Positions 17,062 to 26,577 of a DNA stretch of 64,000 nucleotides are shown here, piece by piece. The notes beneath the pieces were generated by a model. It did not search any database. It saw only the letters and a list, made by a program, of their open reading frames with translations, and had not been told where the DNA came from. Source of the DNA: DATLHO01 sp035539855 (lineage in GTDB: Bacteria; Bacteroidota; Ignavibacteria; OLB7); the NCBI GenBank assembly GCA_035539855.1, contig DATLHO010000154.1, forward strand, positions 21,161 to 85,160, read 5' to 3'. Both the position numbers and the translations under genes were made by a program. The first letter of the stretch is position 1; every line of letters begins with the position of its first letter.

Positions 17062-19464
17062 CTACCGCACGACGCTCACCGGGACGCTGAGGTCGCCGGC
17101 GTCGGATTCGGCGCGCAGCAGATACGTGCCGGGCGCAAGCGGCTCGGGCAGGCGCAGGCGCAGCGATCCGCGGGCGTGGCCATCGTGCAGCGTCGCGACG
17201 CGGGCGCCGAGGGCGTCGTAGAGGACGACGCGCAGCGCTCCCGGGCCGACCGGATCGACGAGCACCTCCGCTCCGCCGGGGCCGGGGTTCGGCGCGACGA
17301 GCACCCGCATTGTCGCGCGCTCGCCGGGCATCGCCGGCGCCGCGGTCTGCGCCTGTGTCGGCGCGACGTCGATGTTGTCGATCGCCGCGAAGATCAGCGA
17401 TGGGTCGTCGCGATCGCGCAACTGGAATCGCACGCGCATGCGATCGGTGATCGGAAGGAACGGCCGCATCGGCAGCCGGCGCGCCGCCCACCCGCCGCGC
17501 ACGCGCGCCTCGGAGTGGATGCGATACCACGTCTGCCCGTCGTCGTTGCTCGCGTCGACGGTCAGCGAATCGATCGCGAGCGTCGTGTCGGACGAGAAGT
17601 TCGGATAGTGGATGAACCACAGGTCGAATTGCAGCACCGGGTCGCCGTGGTCGCTCAGGTCCATCGTCGGAGAGATGAGCGACGTCGTGCCGCCGTTGAC
17701 ATCGTTCTCCTGCGGAGCCGCGTTGATCGGCGGCGCGCCGGTCATGAACACGCGCCCCAAGCGGCCGTCGGGCTGCCGCGCCGGATGCGCCCAGCCGGAC
17801 TGCGGATAGCCGAGGTACGGCTCGATGCGCACCCACATGCCGCTCGTCGCGTCGTCGGTCGGCGCGCCGAGCGTCCAGCCGAGGTCCAGCGTCGCGTTGT
17901 CGTGGTAGCGCCGCACGAGCGTCACCGCGATCGTCGAGTTCGCCTGGGTCAGACGCACTGGCATCTCGACGACGCGAAAGCCCCACTTCCCCACCGTCAG
18001 CGTGAAGTCCTCGCCGGCCGGCAACTGCACCTCCGCGACGTTGCCGGAGGCGACGAGCTGCGCGGGGATGTGCGGCTCGACCGCGAACGAGAATCCCTCG
18101 ATCGGCTGGCCCGACTCGTCGCGCACCTCGATCTGCGCCGCGTGCCTGAGCACCGCGCGCATGCCGATGTCGAGCGTCTCGTCCCGCGAGAGCGTCACGC
18201 TCTCGACGACATCGCCGTAGCCGAAACGCTCGAGCTGCATCGTGAACGCGTCGCCGACGGCGCCGCCGATGTAGTACCGACCGTCGCGTCCGGTGCGGAA
18301 TCGACGGCCGAGCTCCGGCACGAAGATCTCGACGCCCTCGAGCGGCAGTCCGTTGTCGGCGTCGGTGACGACACCGGAGACCGAGCCCGCCGTCCTGCGC
18401 TCCCAGTCGAGCACGTACAGTCCAGTGCTGCGATCGCCCGCTAGCACGCGGCCTGACGGCAGGAAGGGATAGACCTCCCACACGCCGTTGTATCCCCCGC
18501 TCTGCCCGGGCCAGGTGTCGTAGTAGGCGACCTCGCGCGGATGCGTCGGATCGATCATGTCGATGATCCGCACGCCGCCGGTGTACCACGACGCCACGAC
18601 GAAGCGACCCATCACGTGGACGTTGTGCACGATGTCGAGCGGATCGTGCGTGTACTCGGCGACCATCCGCACGTTCTCGAGGTCGCGGATGTCCCACACC
18701 TTCATCGTCTTTGCGGTGAAGCCGATCTCGTCGCTCGAGACGAGGTAGCCGCCGTCGGAGGTGATCTCGACGTTGTGCGTGCCGCTGTACGGGTAGTTGA
18801 TGTTCGTGAGGAAGACGGGCACGGCGCGGTCGCGCACATCGTACACGTCGATGCCGTTGCCGTAGACCGCCGCGGTGACGAGCGTGTCGCCGCGCTCCCA
18901 CGCGTCGTGGTAGTAGTCGCGGTCGACACGGCCGACCGGACGCGGGTGCAGCGGGTCGGGCTCGAGATCGAACATGAGCACTCCCCCGTTGGCGCCGGCG
19001 TCCTCGGCGGTGCCCATGACGTAGAGCCAGTGATCGCGCACGTACACGGTGTGCGCGCTGCGGAAGTACGTCGTGTCGGTGCGCACGAGCGTTGCCCGCG
19101 CGGGGAGCTCCGAGAGATCAACGATCTGCAGGCCCGCGCCGGCTGGGACGTCGCGAGACTCGGAGACGATGTAGAGATAGCTGCCGTACGTCTTCATCTC
19201 CCGCCAGCGATTCCACGGACCCGGGATGAACGCGACCTGACTGATCGGGCTGGTCGAGACATCGACGATGTGCGTGCCGATCTGGCTGCCGACGAACGCG
19301 TACTCGCGGCCGTCGGGCGCGGCGTAGCCCCAGATCGCCGAGTGCATGCCCACGCTGTCGACGGGATTGAGCCAGCCGAAGAGCGTCATGTGCTTGGAGC
19401 CGGCGTTCTCCTGCGCGAGGATGGGGGTGGTTAGGAGGAGGAGGAGGACGAAGAGTCTTAGCAT
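17062..19464 (-). CDS. Secreted LVIVD-repeat ('choice-of-anchor B'-like) protein with sorting tail
   Basis: The 800-residue protein begins with a short signal peptide (LFVLLLLLTTPILAQ). Residues about 25-370 are a beta-propeller of LVIVD-type repeats (THIVDVST, LQIVDLSE, IDVYDVRD, VWDIRD, VRIIDMID). A carboxypeptidase-regulatory-like Ig domain (VSGVVTDADNGLPLEGVEI) follows near 375-450, then a MAM-like beta-sandwich (SPTMDLSDHGDPVLQFDLW), and a C-terminal sorting module ending LAPGTYLLRAE and VPVSVVR. It is therefore an exported, probably surface-attached protein; no enzyme activity is implied. Confidence 0.88.
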   Translation of the reverse strand: MLRLFVLLLLLTTPILAQENAGSKHMTLFGWLNPVDSVGMHSAIWGYAAPDGREYAFVGSQIGTHIVDVSTSPISQVAFIPGPWNRWREMKTYGSYLYIVSESRDVPAGAGLQIVDLSELPARATLVRTDTTYFRSAHTVYVRDHWLYVMGTAEDAGANGGVLMFDLEPDPLHPRPVGRVDRDYYHDAWERGDTLVTAAVYGNGIDVYDVRDRAVPVFLTNINYPYSGTHNVEITSDGGYLVSSDEIGFTAKTMKVWDIRDLENVRMVAEYTHDPLDIVHNVHVMGRFVVASWYTGGVRIIDMIDPTHPREVAYYDTWPGQSGGYNGVWEVYPFLPSGRVLAGDRSTGLYVLDWERRTAGSVSGVVTDADNGLPLEGVEIFVPELGRRFRTGRDGRYYIGGAVGDAFTMQLERFGYGDVVESVTLSRDETLDIGMRAVLRHAAQIEVRDESGQPIEGFSFAVEPHIPAQLVASGNVAEVQLPAGEDFTLTVGKWGFRVVEMPVRLTQANSTIAVTLVRRYHDNATLDLGWTLGAPTDDATSGMWVRIEPYLGYPQSGWAHPARQPDGRLGRVFMTGAPPINAAPQENDVNGGTTSLISPTMDLSDHGDPVLQFDLWFIHYPNFSSDTTLAIDSLTVDASNDDGQTWYRIHSEARVRGGWAARRLPMRPFLPITDRMRVRFQLRDRDDPSLIFAAIDNIDVAPTQAQTAAPAMPGERATMRVLVAPNPGPGGAEVLVDPVGPGALRVVLYDALGARVATLHDGHARGSLRLRLPEPLAPGTYLLRAESDAGDLSVPVSVVR

Positions 19465-19485
19465 GGAGAGACCTCACCCCCCCTG

Positions 19486-19513
19486 CCCCCCTCTCCGAAT
19501 ACGGAGAGGGGGG
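19486..19513 (-). terminator. 12-bp hairpin after the YVTN lipoprotein gene
   Basis: CCCCCCTCTCCG and its complement flank AATA. On the minus strand it lies 16 nt after the lipoprotein stop and just before the LVIVD gene start. It could terminate the upstream gene or act as a leader hairpin for the next. Confidence 0.45.
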
Positions 19514-19528
19514 GGATGGGGTGGCTTT

Positions 19529-20980
19529 TTAGGGGGTGATTGTTATGCCGGCGGCGAAGGCGCCGACTTCGATTGAGCGGAGGATCGACCGGGTTGCGGT
19601 GTCGATGACGTAGACGATGCCGGGCGTCTTTGCGCCGACGATCGGATGGTGCTGGTGATCTCCGCCGGTCTGGTTCTCGCATGTGACGAAGGCGCGGCGT
19701 CCGTCGGGACTGAAGGCGACCGCGTGCGGCTGGGTCTTGAGTCCGGTGATCGTGCCGACGACGCGGCGCGTGGCGACGTCGATGATCGAGACGCTCTGCG
19801 CGGCCTGGTTCGGCACCCAGATCTCGCCCCCGTCGCTTCGACGCTCGAGGATCAGCGGCCGGCTCCCGACCGGGATGCTGTCGATCACCCTGCCCTCGAT
19901 CAGATCGACCACGCGCACCTGCGCGCTCGCGCGGCAGGTGACGAAGAACAGGCGGCCGCCGTCGACGAACACGCCCTGGTACGGCTCGTGAACCGCCCGG
20001 GCCGACGGCGCAAGCGGCGCGCCCGGAACGATCGGGATCACCCGAAGCACGTCGCCCGTCGCCGCGTCGATCTCCGAGATGTCGTCGCTGCCGGCGTTCG
20101 TCGTGTACAGTCGAGTCTCGTCCGGACCGAGCGCGACACCGTGCGGGGCATATCCCCCCGTCTCGATGTCGTCGACGACCGTCATCGTCGCGGCGTCGAC
20201 GCGCGTGATGAAGCGCTGCGTCATCGTCATGTCGAAGTTCGAGACGTACAGCGTCGCGCCGTCGGCGGTGATCGCGATCTGCGCCGGCGACAGACCGACC
20301 GCCGCGCTGCCGAGCTTCGCGAACGTCGTCGCGTCGTACTTCTCGATCTCACCGGCGGCGATCAGGTTGATGTAGAAGTAGCGGCCGTCCGGCGAGACGA
20401 TGATGTTGTGCGGCGACTCCGGCGCCGACGACGCGTCGGGACGCCGGCCGACGCTGATGTAGCGCGCGACGCGCTGCGTCTCGAGGTCGATCGCGGCGAT
20501 GAGATCCTCGGCCTGGTTCGTCACGAGCACGCGCGGGCGGGCTCCCGACAGTGCAATCTCCCCTGCGTCACTCTTCGCGCCCTCGAGAATCCATCGTTTG
20601 ATCGTCAGCATCTGCTCGCGCGGCAGCGCGTCGCGTCCGAGCGGCATGCGCGGCGACGCCAGGGGCGCGATCGCGGTGTCGTTGCTGATGTGCTGCAGCA
20701 GGTGGCTCTTCAGCGGCGCGAACGGAACGACCACCGCGCCGAACTCGCCGCCGGTCATCGTCGTCGTCCACGAATCGAACGAGAGCCCGCGCTGCGCGCC
20801 CGCGCCGCTGTGGCACTCCGAGCCCGCGCACGACGCGGCGAAGATCGGCGCGATGTGCTTCGAGTACACCACGGGCTCGTCGGCTCCGGGGATCACGATG
20901 GTTGAGGGCGAGACAGGATCGTCGCCGCAGCCGGCCAGGATGATGGCTGCGAGCGCGAGGGGGAGGAGAAGTCGGCGCAT
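19529..20980 (-). CDS. YVTN-type beta-propeller lipoprotein with a cytochrome-like N-terminal domain
   Basis: The 483-residue protein has a lipoprotein signal (LALAAIILAGC, lipobox ILAGC). Residues about 35-140 contain SCAGSECHSG, a CX4CH motif in a context like planctomycete-type cytochrome c domains (FDSW downstream, MPLGRDALP near the methionine ligand position). The remainder is a seven-bladed propeller of YVTN/NHL-like repeats (SPDGRYFYINL, GATLYVSNFD, ETRLYTTNAG). Proteins of this layout are exported and may bind heme. The ATG at 20980 is preferred over 21040 because it starts directly before the signal peptide. Confidence 0.82.
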   Translation of the reverse strand: MRRLLLPLALAAIILAGCGDDPVSPSTIVIPGADEPVVYSKHIAPIFAASCAGSECHSGAGAQRGLSFDSWTTTMTGGEFGAVVVPFAPLKSHLLQHISNDTAIAPLASPRMPLGRDALPREQMLTIKRWILEGAKSDAGEIALSGARPRVLVTNQAEDLIAAIDLETQRVARYISVGRRPDASSAPESPHNIIVSPDGRYFYINLIAAGEIEKYDATTFAKLGSAAVGLSPAQIAITADGATLYVSNFDMTMTQRFITRVDAATMTVVDDIETGGYAPHGVALGPDETRLYTTNAGSDDISEIDAATGDVLRVIPIVPGAPLAPSARAVHEPYQGVFVDGGRLFFVTCRASAQVRVVDLIEGRVIDSIPVGSRPLILERRSDGGEIWVPNQAAQSVSIIDVATRRVVGTITGLKTQPHAVAFSPDGRRAFVTCENQTGGDHQHHPIVGAKTPGIVYVIDTATRSILRSIEVGAFAAGITITP

Positions 20981-21083
20981 GGGCTGCTCTGGAGAGTGAG
21001 GAGAACCTCGGAAGATCGCGGCACGCCGGCGACGGCGCAAGGGACGCGGAGATTTCTACCCTGAACCGGCCGCAGTCCTTTCG

Positions 21084-21091
21084 TACTTTTG
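21084..21091 (+). promoter_or_regulatory. Promoter-like box for mgtE
   Basis: CTTTCGTACTTTTGTCGG contains TACTTTTG, 44 nt before the mgtE start. It shares 12 bases with the serS box. Confidence 0.5.
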
Positions 21092-21135
21092 TCGGCTATT
21101 CATGCAATGACGGTGCACTCCACGGGGCCGGATCC

Positions 21136-22533
21136 ATGGCGCAGGAGCAGAGCGAACATCTGCTGGAGATCGACGAGGAGCTGCTCGATGACCTCGAGGG
21201 GTTGATCGAGCTGCGCGACGACGGCGCGCTGAAGTCGATGCTCATCGACCTTCATGCGGCCGACATCGCGCGCCTGCTCACGTACCTGCACGAGGACGAG
21301 CGTCACTACATCCTCGACCTGATCGAGGAGGATGTCGCCGGCGAGGTCGTGCTGCACCTGCCGGAGGACCAGCGCACCGACTACCTGGCCGAGCTCGAGC
21401 CGCACGAGATCACCGACCTCGTCGAGGAGCTCTCGCCCGACGACGCCGCCGACATCGTCGCCGAGCTCGATGACGACGTCGCCGAGGAGGTTCTGCGCAA
21501 CCTGCAGGAAACCGACGTCGAGGCGACCGAGGAGATCCGCGGGCTGCTGCTCTTCGGCGAGGATACCGCCGGCGGCCGGATGACGACGGACTTCGTCGCG
21601 GTCACCGTCGACGATACCGTCGCCGCGTCGATCGAGCGCGTGCGTGAGTTCGTGCGCGAGACCGAGCTCGAGGTGCACGGCCTGTTCGTCCTCGATCGCG
21701 ACGAACGCCTTGTCGGATTGCTGCGCCTGCAGGACCTCGTGCTCCGTCCGCCGACCTCCAAGGTCAGCATCGTCATGAGCACCGACATCGTGACGGTCGC
21801 TCCGGACGAGGACCAGGCCGTCGTCGCGCAGGTCATGCTGCGCTACGACCTGATCGACGTGCCGGTCGTCGACGATGACGGGCACCTGATCGGTATCATC
21901 ACCTTCGACGACATCGCCGACATCATCGAGGACGAGGCGTCGGAGGACATGCTCTTTCTCGCGGGTGTGACCGAGGCGGAGAGTCCGACGACCGGACCGT
22001 TCGCCGCGGTGCGCCGCCGCCTGCCGTGGCTCGCGGTCAACCTCGGCGTCACGTTCATCCCGACGATGATCATGTCGCGCTTCGAGGGAACGATCGGTGA
22101 CTTCCCGAAGATCGCGATCCTGCTGCCGATCGTCGCGGGCATGGGTGGCAACGCCGCGATCCAGTCGATCACCGTCATGGTGCGCAGCATCGCGCTCGGC
22201 GAGATCAGCCCGGGCCAGCGCCGGCGCGTCATCCTCAAGGAGACCGCGACCGGACTGCTCAACGGCGTTGCAATGGGAGTGACCGGCGGACTGATGGTGT
22301 GGCTGCTCTGGGGGAATCCGGCGCTCGGCGCCGTGCTCACCGTCGCGCTCATCGCGAATCTCTTCATCGCGGGCCTGGCCGGGGCGGTCATCCCGCTGGT
22401 GCTTCGCCGGCTCAACTTCGACCCCGCCCTTTCGTCCGGCCCGCTGGTCACGAGCCTCACCGACATCAGCGGCTACTCGGTCTTCCTCGCGCTGTCGACG
22501 ACGGCCATGGCGCTGCTGCTGCACTACCGGTAG
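21136..22533 (+). CDS. mgtE: Magnesium transporter MgtE
   Basis: This 465-residue inner-membrane Mg2+ channel has the standard order: an N-terminal superhelical MgtE_N domain rich in acidic residues (about 20-135), two CBS domains that sense Mg2+ (about 145-265), and a five-helix pore domain (about 295-465) with the conserved PIVAGMGGNAAIQS stretch. High Mg2+ closes this channel type through the cytoplasmic domains. The ATG at 21136 is kept as the first start after the promoter-like box. It is a single gene. Confidence 0.96.
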   Translation: MAQEQSEHLLEIDEELLDDLEGLIELRDDGALKSMLIDLHAADIARLLTYLHEDERHYILDLIEEDVAGEVVLHLPEDQRTDYLAELEPHEITDLVEELSPDDAADIVAELDDDVAEEVLRNLQETDVEATEEIRGLLLFGEDTAGGRMTTDFVAVTVDDTVAASIERVREFVRETELEVHGLFVLDRDERLVGLLRLQDLVLRPPTSKVSIVMSTDIVTVAPDEDQAVVAQVMLRYDLIDVPVVDDDGHLIGIITFDDIADIIEDEASEDMLFLAGVTEAESPTTGPFAAVRRRLPWLAVNLGVTFIPTMIMSRFEGTIGDFPKIAILLPIVAGMGGNAAIQSITVMVRSIALGEISPGQRRRVILKETATGLLNGVAMGVTGGLMVWLLWGNPALGAVLTVALIANLFIAGLAGAVIPLVLRRLNFDPALSSGPLVTSLTDISGYSVFLALSTTAMALLLHYR

Positions 22534-22630
22534 CGTCGGCTCGCTGCGTCATCGACGGAACGGAAAAGGGCGCAACAGCGTCGATGGAGGCATCCTGCCG
22601 GTCGCATCGCCTGTTCCGCCCTGACGCAGC

Positions 22631-22647
22631 GTCCGGTCCGACCGGAC
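22631..22647. terminator. Small hairpin between convergent genes
   Basis: GTCCGGT and ACCGGAC enclose CCG, at the junction of the convergent mgtE and 22647-23264 genes. The stem is short and there is no U-tract, so support is weak. Confidence 0.3.
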
Positions 22648-23264
22648 TACTTCGACGCTCGCTTGCGCTTGCGCTCCTTCTTCTTCTCCTCGACCGCCGC
22701 CTTTCGCTCGCTCTTCTCGCTCGAAAGCTTTGCCGCGAGCTCGTCGCGAAGCTGCATCCGCGGCGCCATCCGCACGTCGGGATCGACGCCGTCGGGGAAC
22801 GGACGATCGAGAATCCGGCATGCCAGCCACGCCATCAGATCACCGACCGAGTACTTGCGCTCGCGACAGATCGCCGCCTCCGCTCCGAGATACCGGATCT
22901 GATCCGGATCGTCGAATTCGGTGACGAGATACGGCAGCGCGGCCTCGCCGAAACGGACGAGGTTCTCACCGAGGCGACCGAGATGATGTCCCGGAAGGCC
23001 CCACCAGTTGTGCATGAACGCGCCCGGGACGGCCTCGCAGTAGATGCGCACCATCTTCGGGTCCGGATCCTTGCCAAGAAGCAGCAGCAGCTCGTGCGCG
23101 AGAACACGGAGGCGATGATCTCCCCGCTCAGATTTCGCGATTTTTTCGAGATCCTCCTGTGCCTTCGGGCGTGCGATCAGCCGATCGGCCTCGCCATACG
23201 TGAAGAGCTTGTCGACGGAAGTCTCCGTCAGCTCTTCGCGCATCGTGCCCAAGCCTACTGCCAT
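22647..23264 (-). CDS. Conserved-looking cytoplasmic protein, unknown function
   Basis: This 205-residue protein has no signal peptide or membrane segment. The middle is mixed helix with several aromatic and Gly residues (MHNWWGLPGHHLG, IRYLGAEAAICRERKY), and the last ~30 residues are a very lysine/arginine-rich coiled segment (EKKKERKRKRASK). The ATG at 23264 has AGGA ten bases upstream, and the extension to 23306 lacks support. It is divergent from the SseB-like gene. I do not recognise a family. Confidence 0.7.
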   Translation of the reverse strand: MAVGLGTMREELTETSVDKLFTYGEADRLIARPKAQEDLEKIAKSERGDHRLRVLAHELLLLLGKDPDPKMVRIYCEAVPGAFMHNWWGLPGHHLGRLGENLVRFGEAALPYLVTEFDDPDQIRYLGAEAAICRERKYSVGDLMAWLACRILDRPFPDGVDPDVRMAPRMQLRDELAAKLSSEKSERKAAVEEKKKERKRKRASK

Positions 23265-23387
23265 AATGATAGTTCCTCTCAAACAAGTATCCGCTGAATG
23301 TAACACCGTGGCTTCGCTATTTCCAAAGTGCTTCGGTGGTTTCGTAGATTGCCCGAAAGCCCCGCCAGATCACGATTCTTCCCAGGG

Positions 23388-23807
23388 ATGACCGACGACG
23401 CCGCCGATTTCTTCCGTTTCCTGACCAACAGCTACGTATCGGAGCCGAATGCGGAAAACGCGCAGCGTCTCTGGCGGGCCGTTTTCGCCCTCGATGGACT
23501 CTATTTTCTGCTTCGCCCGATCGGCAACGAGCCCGTTCCCGCGATCGCGATCCAGGATGGCGGACCGCACCTACTGGTCTGGACCGACCTCGATTCGCTG
23601 CGCGAGTACGTCTTCGAGTCCGACGAGGAGGAGGAGAGCGACGATGGCGAGCCCCACTTCGTGTTCGTGCCGATGGCCAGGGCCGTCGAGCACATGCTGC
23701 GCTACGAGCAGCACGGCGTGCAGGGTGTCCGCTTCAACGCGCCGCTCGGCTGGGCGGTGCCGTTCGATCGGCTGCGCAGGGTGGCGGAGCTGATGGGGGT
23801 GCTGTAG
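23388..23807 (+). CDS. SseB-like small cytoplasmic protein
   Basis: The 139-residue protein resembles the SseB N-terminal fold: a VWTDLDSLREYV strand-helix and a later GVRFNAPLGWAVPFDRL segment, which in that family position a strand-turn-strand. An acidic EEEESDDGEP stretch sits in the middle. It ends one nucleotide before the potassium-channel gene, so the two are probably translated together. Its role is unknown. Confidence 0.65.
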   Translation: MTDDAADFFRFLTNSYVSEPNAENAQRLWRAVFALDGLYFLLRPIGNEPVPAIAIQDGGPHLLVWTDLDSLREYVFESDEEEESDDGEPHFVFVPMARAVEHMLRYEQHGVQGVRFNAPLGWAVPFDRLRRVAELMGVL

Positions 23808-23808
23808 C

Positions 23809-24813
23809 ATGCGCCGGATGAAACGACGCGTCGACGCGGATCGGTCGGTCGATGGGTCCGACGGCAACGGTGAGATCCGGAGCGATCTCCGCGATCTCGG
23901 GTTCGGCGCACGCGTGACCGAGCAGAGTCGGCTGCGACTGCTCAATCGCGATGGGAGCTTCAACGTGCGGCGCACGGGGCTGTCGTTCGTCGAGCGGATC
24001 GACCTGTACCACAGCCTGCTGACGATGCCGTGGTGGCGATTCCACCTCGTCGTGTTCTCCGCCTACGTCGTGCTCAACCTCCTCGCCGCCGCCGGCTTCA
24101 TGCTCCTCGGCGAAGGCGCGCTCGGCGGGATTCAGGAGACGACCTTCACCGGCCGCTTCACCGAGACCTTCTTCTTCAGCGTGCAGACGTTCACGACCGT
24201 CGGCTACGGTCACGTCTTCCCCGACGGCCCCGCGGCCAACACCCTCGTCGTGCTCCACGCGTTTATCGGGCTCATGGGATTCGCGCTCGCGACGGGAATC
24301 CTCTTCGCCCGATTCTCGCGCCCGACGGCGAAGATCAGCTTCAGCCAGAGCGCCATCATCGCCCCGTACCGCGACGTCATCGCCTTCGAGTTCCGCATCG
24401 CCAACCAGCGTCGCAGCCAGCTCATCGACGTCGAGGCGCGCGTGCTGCTCGTGCGCAACGAGACGGTCGACGGCAAGACCACGCGCCGCTTTCACAACCT
24501 TGCGCTCGAGCGCGACCGCGTCGCGTTCTTCCCGTTGACCTGGACGGTCGTCCATCCGATCGACGAGGCGAGCCCGCTCTTCGGACTGACCGAGCACGAG
24601 ATGCGCACCTGCGACGCCGAGTTCACCGTGCTGCTGACCGCGACCGACGACATCTTCGCGCAGATGGTGCACGCGCGCACCTCCTATCGCGGCGAGGAGA
24701 TCCTCTGGGGAGCGAAGTTCGCCGACCCGTTCGTCCCGTCGGACGACGGGATCCTGCGGGTCGACCTGCGACGTCTGCACGACACGGTCGAGGCGGAGAT
24801 GCCGGCCAACTAA
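23809..24813 (+). CDS. Inward-rectifier-type potassium channel (KirBac-like)
   Basis: This 334-residue protein forms a tetrameric K+ channel in the inner membrane. The first pore helix (about 78-100) is followed by a pore loop with the selectivity filter TVGYG (130-134) and a second helix (about 143-165). The large C-terminal part is the beta-rich cytoplasmic Kir domain (FEFRIANQR, TWTVVHPID, YRGEEILWGAKF). The layout matches KirBac rather than voltage-gated or MthK-type channels. Two ATGs (23809 and 23818) are both possible; the first abuts the preceding gene. Only the upstream SseB-like gene is close enough to be co-expressed. Confidence 0.93.
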   Translation: MRRMKRRVDADRSVDGSDGNGEIRSDLRDLGFGARVTEQSRLRLLNRDGSFNVRRTGLSFVERIDLYHSLLTMPWWRFHLVVFSAYVVLNLLAAAGFMLLGEGALGGIQETTFTGRFTETFFFSVQTFTTVGYGHVFPDGPAANTLVVLHAFIGLMGFALATGILFARFSRPTAKISFSQSAIIAPYRDVIAFEFRIANQRRSQLIDVEARVLLVRNETVDGKTTRRFHNLALERDRVAFFPLTWTVVHPIDEASPLFGLTEHEMRTCDAEFTVLLTATDDIFAQMVHARTSYRGEEILWGAKFADPFVPSDDGILRVDLRRLHDTVEAEMPAN

Positions 24814-24831
24814 CCCCCGAACAGAGCCGCC

Positions 24832-25000
24832 CCTGTCATTCCCGGAGGGGATCTTTCTTTGGGTGCGTCTCGCCGCATGTCGAGATAGGAGCACTGCGTG
24901 TACTTCCTCGCGGCAGCGGCGTGCAGCTGTCTTCGCACTACACCACCGCCTCACATGCGGCCGTCGCGCCGTAGGAAAGGTCCCCTCCGGGAAAGACAGG
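24832..25000. repeat. 169-bp palindromic, MITE-like intergenic element
   Basis: Two 28-nt ends (24832-24859 and 24973-25000) are inverted copies that agree at 25 of 28 bases, sharing a TTCCCGGAGGGGA core. Inside, GCCGCATGT (24872) and ACATGCGGC (24953) continue the symmetry, so each arm is about 50 nt with a ~70-nt core. It lies between the convergent channel and aldehyde dehydrogenase genes. No protein is encoded. It could be a mobile palindromic element or a bidirectional terminator. Confidence 0.55.
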
Positions 25001-25026
25001 AACGCCGTGTGGTTGGGAGAAGAGCG

Positions 25027-26541
25027 TCACCCCAGATCGATCCACACCGTCTTCGTCTGCGTGTAGATGTCGAGTGCCGCGGCTCCGAGCTCGCGGCCGA
25101 AGCCGGAGTCCTTGTAGCCGCCGAACGGCAGCGCGTTGTCGGTCATGTTGTAGGTGTTGACCCAGACGGTGCCGGCCTTGACGCCGCGCGCGAAGCTGAT
25201 CGCCTTCTTCACGTCGTTGGTCCAGACGCCGGCGGCCAGCCCGAAGCGGCTGTCGTTGGCGATGCGGATCGCGTCGGCCTCGTCGGTGAACGCGATGACC
25301 GACGCCACCGGCCCGAAGATCTCCTCCTGCGCGATCGTCATGTCGTTGCGCACGTCGGCGAACACCGTCGGCGTGACGAAGTACCCGCGGTCACCGACAC
25401 GCTCGCCACCGGCGACGAGCGACGCGCCCTCCTCCCTTCCCTTCGCGATGTAGGACATCACGCGGTTCATCTGCTCCTCGCTGACGAGCGAGCCCATGCG
25501 GGTCTTCGGATCGAGCGGATCGCCGACGACCATCTTCTTCGCACGGCTCGAGAGAATCCCCATGAACTCCTCGCGCGCCGCCTCCTCGATGAGGATGCGG
25601 CTGCCCGCGGTGCACATCTGACCCTGGTTGAAGAAGATGCCGCTGAGCGCCACCTTCGCGGCGAGCTCGAGGTTCGAGTCGGCGAAGACGACGTTGGGGG
25701 ATTTTCCGCCGAGCTCGAGCGTGACCTTCTTGAGCGTCGAGGAGGCGTTGCGCATGATGAGCTTGCCGATCTCGACCGATCCGGTGAACGCGATCTTGTC
25801 GATCTCCGGATGCTCGACGATCGCCGCGCCCGCGGTGGCGCCGAATCCCGTGACGATGTTGACGACGCCCTTCGGCATTCCCGCCTCCATCATCAGCTCC
25901 CCGAGTCGCAGGATCGACAGCGACGTCTGCTCGGCCGGCTTGATCACGACGGTGTTCCCGCACGCGATCGCCGGGGCGATCTTCCACGTCGCCATCTGGA
26001 TCGGGAAGTTCCAGGGGATGATTTGTCCGCACACGCCGACGGGCTCGCGCAGCGTGAACGCGAACGCATTTGTGCGCGCGTTCGGCTCGATGGTCTCGCC
26101 CGTCGCCTTGCCGGCCCATCCCGCATAGTAGCGCCAGCTCGCGATCGACTGCGGCAGGTCGACCCGCAGCGACTCGAGCAGCGGCTTGCCGTTGTTGAGC
26201 GTCTCGAGCTCGGCGAGCTCCTCGATGTTCTGCTCCATCAGATCGGCGATCCTCCAGAGCAGACGTCCGCGATCGGCGCCGTTCATCTTCGTGTACTCGC
26301 CGCTCTCGAAGGCGCGGCGGGCGGCCTTCGCGGCGCGGTCGACATCCTCGCGATCACCGGCGGCGACGCGCGCGATCACCTCGCCGGTTCCCGGATAGAT
26401 CGCGTCGAACGTCTCGCCGCTGGCGGCGTCGACCCACTCGCCGTCGATGAGCATCCGCCCGTGACGGAGCATCCCGTTGTCGAGCGGCTGGTTCTTCTGC
26501 GGCTTGATCGAGGCGATCGCGGCGGCTGCGGTATCGGACAT
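25027..26541 (-). CDS. NAD(P)-dependent aldehyde dehydrogenase
   Basis: This 504-residue enzyme oxidises an aldehyde to the acid. The fold is complete: PWNFP near 176-180, the NAD-binding FTGSVEIG stretch (252-259), the catalytic base E276 in LELGGKSPN, and the nucleophile C310 in NQGQMC. The C-terminal FGRELG motif is also typical. Overall it looks closest to the class 1/2 and betaine-type dehydrogenases; the substrate cannot be told. The ATG at 26541 is used because AGGGAA precedes it; the promoter-like box TATCTTCC lies 37 nt upstream. Confidence 0.94.
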   Translation of the reverse strand: MSDTAAAAIASIKPQKNQPLDNGMLRHGRMLIDGEWVDAASGETFDAIYPGTGEVIARVAAGDREDVDRAAKAARRAFESGEYTKMNGADRGRLLWRIADLMEQNIEELAELETLNNGKPLLESLRVDLPQSIASWRYYAGWAGKATGETIEPNARTNAFAFTLREPVGVCGQIIPWNFPIQMATWKIAPAIACGNTVVIKPAEQTSLSILRLGELMMEAGMPKGVVNIVTGFGATAGAAIVEHPEIDKIAFTGSVEIGKLIMRNASSTLKKVTLELGGKSPNVVFADSNLELAAKVALSGIFFNQGQMCTAGSRILIEEAAREEFMGILSSRAKKMVVGDPLDPKTRMGSLVSEEQMNRVMSYIAKGREEGASLVAGGERVGDRGYFVTPTVFADVRNDMTIAQEEIFGPVASVIAFTDEADAIRIANDSRFGLAAGVWTNDVKKAISFARGVKAGTVWVNTYNMTDNALPFGGYKDSGFGRELGAAALDIYTQTKTVWIDLG

Positions 26542-26577
26542 GGGAGTTCCCTGGGTTCTACAGTGGATGAGAAACGC

